Of a stretch of 64,000 nucleotides of DNA, positions 12,232 to 21,687 are shown one piece after another (the stretch's first letter is position 1; the number at the start of each line of letters is the position of its first letter). Under the pieces are notes generated by a model that was not told where the DNA came from, ran no database searches, and worked only from the letters and a program-made list of their open reading frames with translations. The stretch is taken from positions 3,224,001-3,288,000 of the forward strand of contig OW051495.1 of assembly GCA_932521035.1 (NCBI GenBank). Reading direction: 5' to 3'. Position numbers and translations under genes: made by a program. This DNA is from Oscheius dolichura (lineage: Eukaryota > Nematoda > Chromadorea > Rhabditida > Rhabditidae).

Positions 12232-13438
12232 CAGGCTCTGTGCTGGAAAGGGATTCGTAAGGTAGTCGAGGGAAGGTACAGAAGGGAGAGAGCATAGAAG
12301 ATGATAAGAGACAGCAATCTCTCCTGGGAATGGAGTATAGAGAGACGAGAGGGTGAAGTAAGATCTGGATGGAGGGAAGGGAAAGGATCCTCAATCGATC
12401 CTCGAGGGATCAGAACTTCCGGAAGGGGATCCGCGAAAGAGGATTAGGCGGCCATAAGAGGCAGTGAAAGGTGACGGGTAAACGTACAGTAGAGGATAAC
12501 ATGTTTTATGGGTGGGGTACAAAGTGAAAAGGGAGGAAGAGCTGGAGAAACTGGAAAATGGTTTAGAGGATGTAGGCCATTAGCCAGGTTTGAAGGAATA
12601 GTCAAATTGGAGTAGACAGTGGCAGCTACAGTAACCCGTCCTCCCTCTCCAGTACAGAGACGGTAGTAATTAGAGTATTACAGTAAGAAGTGTGAGTTTC
12701 AATAGTGCGAGGGGCGATAATGGCCGCCGCCGGCCGCTAGCAGCAGCCGCCAGGAGAGAGGGAGGGACCGTACACTTGTAAATAAGGCGCCCGACGACTG
12801 TGCGCTGGTTTTTGGCTGGCCGTTCCCTTGACCCGGATTCGATCGAGGCGATGTCCTTAACACAAGCGATCGCCCCGGTGAAGACAGTGATGAGCCCATT
12901 TACCTAGTAGCCTGCTTTCTCTTATTGTAGGGGCCGGGGAGACGGATAGCGGAAGCGGCCTGTGCCGAGTGGGGCGTGAGGAAGAGGAGGAGGAGGAGGA
13001 CAGGGAAGACTTATCCCTAGAATACAGTTCAAGCTCGGCATAACGGTGAGATCGCTTATCTCTGGAGATCGTATCCTAATTAATGCCGGCACTTCAAGCA
13101 TAAGCCCGCTCACCTTCCTTCACATGAATACTCAAGTAACGATCCTCGCGTCCCCCGTTACTGAAACACCGTCTGAGGTAAGTGAAAGTCGCGCGTGGGG
13201 CTATCAGTCGCGCTCCAGTTCCGTAGCCGTCGCCCTTTGCTCCGAATTCCAAAGAAACGGCCGGGTATGTTTGCGAAGGGGACATCCTGACACTACCAAG
13301 TTTCACTGGGGAGAGATGTCGAAAAACGTCGCAAAGGTTATCAGAGGTCTCCATCGTCTCCGCTCTCTTTGGCAGATATCGGCGGATAGCCTCGGACGGT
13401 GGAGATGACACCACACGGAAGGGGAAGGATACTTTATT
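12232..13438. other. Intergenic region upstream of the PAN-ZP gene
   Basis: This 1.2-kb stretch separates the PAN-ZP start from the amine oxidase stop. Open frames on both strands (for example 13046-13408 +, 13094-13414 -) overlap each other and show no domain or splice context, so I take them as chance. It probably holds the PAN-ZP promoter and outron. A GC-rich patch (GGCCGCCGCCGGCCGC) lies at 12721-12736. Confidence 0.4.
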
Positions 13439-15309
13439 CTATTGTTTCCTCTTCCTAATTGTCGCCAGTATCCGATGGGCTTCTCTCATCCCCGTCTCGT
13501 AGGCACCCACTGTCGTCTGGTACAGACTGCTGTGGGTATGCTCACCAGCGAAGAGGACAACTGGCCTGGAAGTCTCCGTTATTTCAAAAATAACGGTCTC
13601 CCTACTGTCCATTACTGTTATAGAGGGGAGAAGCGAGAACTTGGAACGAGTCTTCCGAATTCCTGTACGACTCCGGGGTGATGTAAGAATACGCCCCGGC
13701 ATAGAGAGGATCCGCATTCCAGTTGTACCTAAAGAAGTCTCTCCCAGTTGGGGAGATCAACCTACGTGTAGACCTGCGCCGGCTCGGGAATGCTTTCATC
13801 AGAAAAAGCTGTCCTCAGATGGCTGGTGACAGCAGTTCCCAACTGCTTTGGAGTCATTCCACTACTCTCGGATGGGCCTTCCCCGGACAACCACAAACGC
13901 AGGGTCTATAATAAATTCATAAGCCGTCAGAAGCGAGGCTACGTTGTTCCTGTAGGGGAGGACATCAAATACTTTCATCTCATTGCCCAGGATGTTGTTC
14001 TGGCTGGTGTAGGGGGTGATCAGGGTCTTTGCCGTCTCATTCCACCACGGAGCGGCATACTCCAGTAAGACCTTTTGGAGAGAACCGAACCCTAGAGACA
14101 GGTCTCATGTGCCGTTCACTTCCCTTCTTACCACTGTCTTTGATAGCCTGTAATTTATCTCCGGGTAATGACGGAGTGAACAGCTTCGTACTTTTCTTGA
14201 GTACTCCCAAAGGAAGAGTCACAATGACGTAGTCAAATTGGAATGGGGTGGAGTTGGCCGCCGTCACTGTCACATTGCTCCCTGAAAGTACAGTACTCCT
14301 TCTTGTTTACTGTAACAGTACCGGACCAGTCAATCGAGGTGACTCTCGTATTCAGACGGACATTCCTATTATTGATTCGGCTCGTCAGTTGATCCAGAAT
14401 AGCCTGAACCTTGCTCTGCCCAGTATATTCCCCAAAACGAACCTTGAATCCCTGTCCCCCTAGCATCCACTCCTCCTCATCGTCTTCATCATTAGTATCA
14501 TAACCAAATGTATCATAATTGGCCAATGCTAGCTACAATTAACAGGGTTACGGTAAGCAGTTCCTTACAGTATCCAACGGAGCAGACCATTCTCCCTGGA
14601 TGATATTCTTGTATACGGAGGAGAGGGCGTCAAATGTCTGTCGATTGTTGGTGTTATTCTGTAATCAGTCTCTTTTTGGCCGTCCTGACTCCTACCTTCA
14701 TAAATGTGGTGTACTGCTGGTCATAATAGTCCTCAACGCTGGCCTCGGGTGTCTTGTTCCCTGCCTCTTCGTACTCCTCGTCCATATCCGCAATAAAATT
14801 GACAAATTTCTGGACGGCCGTGCTGAAATCCCGGAGAATTGGTGGTTATACTCGTCGGACCTACTAGTTGAGTTTATTCCTGCCCATTCCGTAGGAGGCT
14901 CTCTCGAAAAAGCCCTCATAATCGTCATTTCCGTCTATTATTCCTAAAAGGCTCTGTTTTCTAGGCAGTGTGCCTTACCCAGGCTGGCTGCGATTTTGTA
15001 GAGGTCGTTATTCTTCCCGTTGATGAATTCCGCTCCCATTTGAAGCCACTGGCCATCGGCTGAAAAGGGGAATCCTTGTCTACGGAGCAACGTACCAGTT
15101 TGGATGGGATAGACCCGTCCTCCTAGTCTGTTCGTCGCCTCGAGGATAACATAGGAAATGCTAGCCTTCTGCAGTTCAGCAGCAGCCGAGAGGCCCGCGA
15201 AGCCTCCTCCAATAATTCCAACGTCGGCAGAGATGGTAGTGGCCTATAACAAGGGGATAGAAGAAGAGGAACAGGGGCAGACCATATATAGGAGAGTGAG
15301 AAGAGCCAT
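13439..15309 (-). CDS. FAD-dependent amine oxidase (polyamine oxidase-like)
   Basis: This is a flavin amine oxidase that oxidises amines or polyamines with release of hydrogen peroxide (family role; substrate not deducible). The start at 15309 gives a short hydrophobic leader (MALLTLLYM), then a 39-base intron. The Rossmann FAD motif ADVGIIGGGFAGLSAA follows (about 15190-15240), and the second FAD motif LEATNRLGGRVYPIQT follows near 15140. Next come GQWLQMGAEFINGKNN, and further on YNWNADPLYAGAYSYI. The C-terminal flavin segment is PVVLFAGEHTHSSLYQTTVG (about 13515-13575), where the FAGEHT motif is family-typical. About ten short introns are present. The 3' UTR is tiny: the stop TAG is directly followed by AATAAA, which is also the only obvious poly(A) signal. 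The leader may be a signal peptide, so the product could be secreted. Confidence 0.9.
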
Positions 15310-16987
15310 CGACTGGCACATGTTCTGAGCCGAGGAACGAGGTGGTAATCTCCTTTAGAGGGGTTCCGGGGAGGCTGGATGGCAAATAGAAGCAAATAGA
15401 GTTGGGCAAATACCTCATTCTCAGACGTGGTAGAGCAAGGGTTAGACTAAAAAGTGGCCGGAAGGATGAAAGAAGAGCAGAGGTCGAGGAGGACAAGTTC
15501 GAAGAACAACGTGAGCAGGTAAACTTTGAAGGGAATGACTAACAGCTGTTGTCCACTTTCTGGCCCAGGAGGCTAGAGAATCCTTTGTCGCGAGGAGACT
15601 ACGTGGAAGGCGAGGGAGTTCGTGACTCCCGGCGGTCTCCCTGACATTCCCATCTGTTTGTGGCCGTTCACGTGTCTCTCTTCCACCCGGGGGTAGCCCT
15701 CTTATGAAAGCTTCTCTCTCACCGCTGTTCTTATTCGTAACTCTTGCGAAACCAGCCATTACCAGCTGGTTGGAGGACAGCCCGCGCGCATACCATCCCT
15801 GCCCAGCTGCGTCCCCGTCGGACCACGCGTCCTCCTCCCTTTGTCCTCGCCGAATGTGCTCGGTGGTTACTGTTTCTCCCACGCTATAACTTCTTCCTCC
15901 CGTGTTAATCCATATATAACTACTTGTCCTCTTCTATTTGTCCCCATTGTCAACTCTCAAAGTTCAAAGGGACCGAAAAGAGGCCGTCCTCCTACTCCTC
16001 TCGGAGACAAAGGGAGGCCGTTTACAAGCAAGAGGGTCAGATGGGGGTGTGACTCATCCAGCTGCGCACAAACACGACGAGGACCAGTTGTTTGCCTTGG
16101 CCATATTCACAGCTGGGCCGACGTGGATTCTGCTATCGCATTTCCGCCGGTTCCTCTCCCCCTATCTTTGGAGGCGACTGTCAGCTGATTCCCCCTTTGG
16201 AACTTTCCTTGCTTTTTCTCGAAAAGCACACCGAAACCCTTCACACTATGGCTAATTAGCCAGGCGGCGTCAGTCGTGTGGGGGAGGATGGCGAAAGCCC
16301 GGTCAGCCAGCCAAAACAAGGCGTGTTGTGTCTGCTTCCTATGGCAGATATTGTCACCCGGCCCCGTCATAGACAGATGTTTTCAATTTCTCATTCTTCC
16401 GACCATTCCGCGTCCAAAAAGGGCTTTCCCCCTTGTTCTCCATGATCAATACTGGCCCTATATGACCCGCAGTGCATCTGTCCTTTTCTTCGCCTCACAC
16501 ACCGTACATAATTGGGGCCGATTCCCGCGCAATTCACACACGTGACAGGCACGGCAACCCCCACGCGGTGGATGCTGCAGCCGTCTTTCTTATACACATT
16601 TTTCCATTGTTGGAGTATCTGCCAGCCGTCTTCATATTCAATTAGACGGGGTCAATTTACGTCATCCACCACGCGACACCAGAACCAAGCTCGACCATCA
16701 ACATCCCCCGCGCTGGCATTGTTTATTCGGGCTCATCCAAACTATTTGTGTTGAGGACACAGCTGACTCACAATGCTCCTTATCCAGTATTGTCTCCGGT
16801 GAGAAAAGTAGCCGTTGGTTCCTTTCCTTTCTCCGGCTGCAACTATTCGATCTCCTCCTCCCCTATTGCGTAGGGGAAGTCCACTTCCTTCCGAGACTGC
16901 TTCCATTGTCGGTCCTCTCTATTTCCAGTCACAAACATCATTTTTTCTCCTTTTTTATCTTCTCTTCCTTCTAATAATCCTCTTTAG
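15310..16987. other. Intergenic region between divergent genes
   Basis: This 1.7-kb stretch lies between the amine oxidase start (-) and a small orphan gene (+), so it should hold two promoters. A 146-codon open frame at 15442-15882 (-) has no recognisable domain. A TTACGTCA half-CRE is at 16655-16662. The end (TTCTAATAATCCTCTTTAG) is a good trans-splice site right against the next ATG. Nothing else was recognised. Confidence 0.4.
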
Positions 16988-17437
16988 ATGTTCATAAACC
17001 TGCTGCTCGTCAGCAGGGAATGCCTCTCGGGGCAGCAGCCTCTGGAGCGGGCCGTCTACCTGCCGACGACTAAAAATTCACTCAGTGAGTCTCTTTCTCT
17101 TCCCTTTTCGAGCTGTCCTCTCTATTTTAGAAACAGACAAAAAGGATCTCTTATTCTACGGGCCGAGTGAAGTTCTCCCCTCCCCGAAAGAAATCAAAGT
17201 ACCGGTTGATCTTGTCGTCTGCAGTGACTCAGAGAGTGTTGACTCGGCCTTCAGCAGTACTCGTCCGAAGCGAAAGTGAGTCATCCCCGTACAGTTTTGA
17301 AATAGACGGGGGATTATTTCAGGACGAAGTGTGCCAGCCGAAATCCCGGTCTGTCGAGGGAGGACGTCTGGCTGACCGTGTACGCGGACAGTCTCGGCTA
17401 CGACCCCTATGACTGTGACTGTGAGCTGTATGATTGA
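16988..17437 (+). CDS. Small orphan protein, about 118 aa
   Basis: The ATG at 16988 directly follows ctctttag, a strong trans-splice acceptor, which supports this start. Three exons joined over two short introns (about 17091-17130 and 17278-17322) give an unbroken frame. The N-terminus reads MFINLLLVSRECLSGQQPLE. The middle is Ser-rich with a basic RPKRK motif. The C-terminus is acidic and Tyr/Cys-rich (YADSLGYDPYDCDCELYD). The first residues are hydrophobic but too short for a clear signal peptide. I do not recognise the family. RPKRK could be a nuclear localisation or processing site. Confidence 0.6.
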
Positions 17438-19129
17438 GATCTCCCCGACCAATTCCAGTCATTCCTATCTGTACAAATTACGAACCGATTCAAAGTCACT
17501 TTCAATGGCATTTCAAAAAACAAACAAAGACTCATCAACACGTGCGGGACGCGTGCAATAATAAATACATTGTACCATTTCGAAACGAGTGTTACTATTT
17601 TGGTGAGGCGGGAGGAGGAAGCATCTCGAACTGTACACCACGAGACTATCTTTTGGAGAGGAGGAGAAGAGACAGAGCCTATCTGACTGATCTCTGGATA
17701 AGACCCTACCCGAATCGCTGCATACCACCTAGTTTGAGTCTTGTCACCGATTCGGAAGAATTTGGCTTGAAAAAGTGGGCGGTAAAGAATAAAAAGAACC
17801 ACCGCAGGAGGAGTTGTGGCCCTATTGTTGTGAGGGGATAACGATATTTCTGGAAAATGACGAGTCTAAAAGTACAGGAGTCAGGGAACCCCGTCGTCAC
17901 AGTCAACAAGATCCTGCGCAGATAGAAAACAGTCTATTGCACATTGATTCGCCTCCCTCCCCCGGCTGAACCATCCTCCTCCATTTAAACTTTATTATTT
18001 AGTACGCTGTATGTGTATTTCTTCTGTTTGGCGGTCGAGTGAAACACATCGGACCCTTTGAGTAGTATTCGGACGTGAGTCTGTAGAGTGTAGTGTCAGA
18101 GTACTTTGCTTACGGTAAATCTTGCCCTGTTCCAGGTATGATCCCTGTAATTGGGTATTTGTATGCCATTACCTCACGTAAACTACATATATTTATTATG
18201 ATATTGAGTTGGTCTCTTCTCAGCCTTCAGAGATATTACCTTTCCTTCTTTTAGGAGATGGCGTGTAGACTCCAACGTTCGTCCACCTGTAATACGGACT
18301 CTTGTCCTCATAATATCAACCCTACCCCGTATATGTTGATACTTCCGTGCATCCTCGCCCCATGATGTCACCGAAAGAAGCTACACTGCGGGGATTGGTG
18401 ACAATACCTATAGAATCTGTAAATATAGAGAGAGGAAAATCCAAAAACAAAATAGAGTTTTCCCACCTGTTGAGGTTTCAATTTCCCGGCATTCAGTCTC
18501 CTAGACTCTCCTGCAGCGGGAGGACCGTTGTTCCCCCATCACCTTTCTTGTGGTCCATATCGTATTCGACATTAAATAGAAGAGATATATATGATCCTCT
18601 AAAAGAAATGACATTTCCTTTCAAAGATCTAAAAGAAAAGAAAGAAACCCCCGTAGAACCGAAAGTAAATGAGCCCGCCCGGAGGCATCCAGTGGGCCCT
18701 CGCTTGTTCGCGGTGGGACCTCTCTCACTAAACCTTCAGTTAAGGGGCCCCTGTGATAACGGTAACATGGGGAAGATCTGGATATGCCGTTCAGTCTAAA
18801 CCCCTAGATGTCGGGTGGCCCGTCTCATGAAAGGCTGAGATGGCGGCACTCATAGTTTGCTCTTGGTGAGTCACTTACTCACCCGAACTTTTGTTTTATG
18901 AGTCAACTTTACTCTTTCCAGACAGTATGAATTTCCCCTCTCCCATGACTCCCGGTCAATATTGGGCCAGCTGGCCGATCCAGAGACACCGTCTATTTGT
19001 CGGAGAATTATTATCATTCACTACTTTAGGGTCACCTCTAGCCATTTTCTGTCCATCCTCTTCCAGTCCCTCCTCTTTATTGCTCTGTTCCCCTTCCCAG
19101 TACAGTTAAAGAGCTCTTCAGATCATAGA
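17438..19129. other. Mostly unassigned stretch with open frames
   Basis: This 1.7-kb stretch precedes the pepsin-inhibitor-like gene. Three open frames stand out: 17434-17841 (+, 135 codons, including FRNECYYFGE), 18183-18371 (-, 62 codons) and 18347-18799 (+, 150 codons, Lys/Glu-rich middle). None has a domain I know, and the first is open on both strands. One or more may be exons of unrecognised or decaying genes. From about 18880 the sequence belongs to the duplicated unit of the next gene, because the text around 18880-18960 is repeated near 19812-19890. Confidence 0.35.
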
Positions 19130-19660
19130 ATGTTCACTCTCCTTGTCATCGTCTTATTGTCCGTCATTGGACTACCCGGAGGTAAGAGATCTCCAAGGTG
19201 GCAACGAGTCTGTCTCTTTCAGCCGACATGGTAGTAATGCAAGGCGGCAATCATATGTTCACCAATGGCAGATGTGTCTACAATGTAAGTTATTCACTAA
19301 TACCATCTAAATTCTGTTTAGAATGGAGTAATCTACGAGAACGGTCAGAGGCGCGACGCCACCCCCTCGGAGAACGCTCAGGTACAGCAATGGCAGGCCG
19401 GGATGGCTCAATGGGGAGACGACTTCAGCCGATACGTAAGGAAAGGACTGTTTACAAATGGAGACGAATTTCAGATGAACGAGAAGATGAGCCACCTCTT
19501 CCAGCCGAACTACAACGCCGGTCCTCAGCCACAGACACCTCCGGTAGGCTGGATAGTTCGCAGGTGGAGACGGAATTTTCAGGCGCCGTGTCTCTGCAGC
19601 CCGCAGAATTGTGACACGAGAAACAACAACAATAACAGCAATGTCCAAATCCAACAGTAG
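19130..19660 (+). CDS. Secreted pepsin-inhibitor-3-like protein
   Basis: This is a small secreted protein of about 124 residues with a signal peptide (MFTLLVIVLLSVIGLPG). A pepsin-inhibitor-3-like repeat unit follows: GRCVYNNGVIYENGQRRDAT followed by PSENAQVQQWQ, which matches the family pattern Cys-Val...Tyr-x-Asn-Gly-x-x-Arg-Asp...Glu. Ascaris PI-3, the type member, blocks aspartic proteases. Inhibition by this protein is not shown. After the unit come a Gln/Trp-rich helix, a PQPQTPP linker, a Cys-rich APCLCSPQNC segment and an Asn-rich tail. Five exons are separated by four introns of 37-41 bases. The family is nematode-restricted and so supports the taxonomic call. A decayed tandem copy follows. 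Confidence 0.78.
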
Positions 19661-19749
19661 ACGTTGTCCGGTACTTCACGTGTAATATTGTAATCAGTAA
19701 AACGGAATAAAACGTTATACACTCGATGAGTCCAGTATTCAGGCTGGAA

Positions 19750-19767
19750 GGGGGGGGGGGGGGGGGG
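19750..19767 (+). repeat. G18 homopolymer
   Basis: A run of 18 G lies just after the pepsin-inhibitor-like gene, at the junction between the gene and its decayed tandem copy. It is a candidate G-quadruplex and a plausible breakage point for the duplication. Confidence 0.9.
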
Positions 19768-19811
19768 CAGTGTTGTTTCTCTTGCCTCGCTTGTCCTTCT
19801 CCTGGTGACCC

Positions 19812-20398
19812 GTGAACGTTTGTTTATGAGGACAGCTCTTTACAGCGGTGGCTCCATCCCAACAGTATGATCCCTCTCCTCATGACTTTCCGGTCAGCAT
19901 TTCTCTCCCATTCGTTCCCAGTTACCCTCTTTTATTGTTCTTTTTTCTTTTTGTGGCTGTCCGAGTGTTTATTTTTAGAGCATAAAATACGTTTATTCTT
20001 TGTCTTAGCCTTCTTGTTCCTGGTTGAACCGGTTACGGGTTTGCCTCTTTCGGCTACCGCGACAATAACCCAAAACGGCTGAGTGCTTCACACCGGTGTC
20101 GGCTATGTCTACATCGTCAGTTAGCCGACTCTATCTCGTTTAATAGTTTTCAGAATGGAGTAATCTATGAGAACGGCCACAAACGTAACGCTACAGCGGC
20201 AGAAATCGCCCAGGTAAAGCAAAACGATATGTCGTCTGAGGTAGGCTGGATGGCCGCGAGAGGAGACAGAATTTTCAGGAGGAGAAGAAAGAGGAGCACC
20301 GGAGAATTGCCATATAAAGATAACCATAATAACATCGCCCAATGCCAACGTAGAAATTGCCAGTTAGTCTTTGTAAACTAGTTGCAAAAAGGAATAAA
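19812..20398 (+). pseudogene. Decayed tandem copy of the pepsin-inhibitor-like gene
   Basis: The upstream part (19812-19890) resembles 18880-18960, the promoter side of the intact gene, including a 'TTGTTTATGAG' block and a 'CTCATGACTTTCCGGTCA' block. Exon 3 is recognisable at about 20154-20214 and reads NGVIYENGHKRNATAAEIAQ, against NGVIYENGQRRDATPSENAQ in the parent. Most of the Trp/Gln helix and the exon encoding the C-rich tail are lost. Intron 4 is still nearly intact (GTAGGCTGGAT...GAATTTTCAG at about 20241-20278). No signal-peptide exon in frame was found. It ends in AATAAA near 20391. It may be transcribed but is unlikely to make the family fold. Confidence 0.72.
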
Positions 20399-20637
20399 AT
20401 ATTTAATAGAAGATGAGTAAAGAAGGCGGCGGGAGGACGGCGCCGGCTATTGTTCCTCTGCTTGGTCTTCTTTCGACTTTTCGACCGTCAGCTTATCCCA
20501 GATAATTCTCGACCTGTGTGGCACCTGATTGTCCCTCGTCTTGTCATTTATCTGGCGATTGTTCATCCGGAGCGGTTATTTCTCTTCCAGAAGTAGCCTT
20601 CATCCACTTTTCACTCAAATTCTGTCTTGTTCAGAAA

Positions 20638-21096
20638 ATGCAGTTTGATTTCGGTGCACCTCCGCCGCAGAATAGCTCCCCTGGTGGAGGAGGAGGAGGA
20701 GGAGGACTAGTGCTCCAGCAAGATCCTCGATACAAGACGGGCATCCCGTTGAGGGACGACGACGTCAACCTGGACTCGCCGACGGGATCGAATCAAACCG
20801 GAACCGGATGTCCAACCGAGCCGCCTTCGGCTGTAAAGAAAGGCGAGACGGAGAGGAAGAAGGAGAAAAAAGTGGAGAGCAAGAAGCCGGTGGCCAAGCA
20901 ACCGAAGAAGGCTGAGAAAAAGAAGGAGGAGGAGAAGGAGGAGCCGAAGGCCGACCCGAAGGTGGCCGCCTCGAGGAAGCGCTACCGCCTGCTGCTGTAC
21001 ATCTCGCTGGCCGTCTACGTCGTCTGCATGGCCGTCTTCCTCTTCGTCGGCTCGCATCGCTGGTTCGGGCTGACGGCCGTCTCCGCCTTCGCCTAG
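20638..21096 (+). CDS. Lys/Glu-rich tail-anchored protein, 152 aa
   Basis: This is a single-exon frame with its start right after ttgttcagaaa (trans-splice-like). The N-terminus has an octa-Gly run following PPPQNSSP. The middle, from about residue 68 to 110, is a long run of Lys and Glu with PKK/EKKK repeats, likely a highly charged helix. The last 35 residues hold one membrane span (LLLYISLAVYVVCMAVFLFV) and a short end (WFGLTAVSAFA). This layout is that of a tail-anchored or type II membrane protein. No family is recognised. Codon use is strongly GC-ending, like its neighbours. Confidence 0.7.
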   Translation: MQFDFGAPPPQNSSPGGGGGGGGLVLQQDPRYKTGIPLRDDDVNLDSPTGSNQTGTGCPTEPPSAVKKGETERKKEKKVESKKPVAKQPKKAEKKKEEEKEEPKADPKVAASRKRYRLLLYISLAVYVVCMAVFLFVGSHRWFGLTAVSAFA

Positions 21097-21687
21097 AGAG
21101 AGAATTCATAAAGAAGAAATAACGACAGATGGCATCACTTCAAATGAATTCATTGAAAAAAGAGCGAAGACATCATTTGTTGGCGCATGTGTCAACCGTG
21201 GCGACAATTCTCGTTGTTGAACATTGATCACGTAGATACATCTATTATCAAATCAACTTTGTTCCACACGCGACGACAACAAACGGGATCCTCTCCCTCT
21301 CTCGTCCGACTCCGCCTCCTCTACCGTTTGGCAGCATCTCTCTCCTAAACTCTAAAAAAGTCCTCCCTTCTGTGACTGTTTTCGCTCGTCTTCCCCTCCT
21401 TCACTGTCTGTTTAATATCCCTCGCGGGGATTAAAATGCCCCGAAAGCGCCCATCTACCCTGGGAACGGTGTCCCTCCCCGCTGGCTGTCGGTCTCCCTT
21501 TATAGCCGCCTTCATCCTCCCCGGTCCACTTCTTGATTCCATACCAGAAACATTTCCAAACACAAAACAATACTATAAAAGTGTTTGGGGTCTATGTCGC
21601 GAGGTTACACAATCTGCTGGTTTGAATGCCTCTCTCGAAGGGGACAGTCCAGACATCTCAGAAAACGACCAATTGCAGTTTCAGACG
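21097..21687. other. Intergenic region upstream of the exchanger
   Basis: This stretch lies between the tail-anchored protein gene and the Na+/H+ exchanger. It is pyrimidine-rich toward its 3' end and finishes in GCAGTTTCAG three bases before the exchanger start, a clear trans-splice site. No gene is seen. Confidence 0.45.

Noticed and set aside
15442-15882. 146-codon minus frame upstream of the amine oxidase
   Set aside because: It has no domain, random-like composition and an overlapping + frame.
17434-17841. 135-codon + frame after the small orphan gene
   Set aside because: The minus strand is open over the same span and no domain, acceptor or signal peptide supports it. Mentioned only as part of the unassigned stretch.
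20518-20637. Upstream extension of the tail-anchored protein to 192 codons
   Set aside because: The longer frame crosses the tttgttcag-type acceptor just before the ATG at 20638, so the shorter start is preferred.
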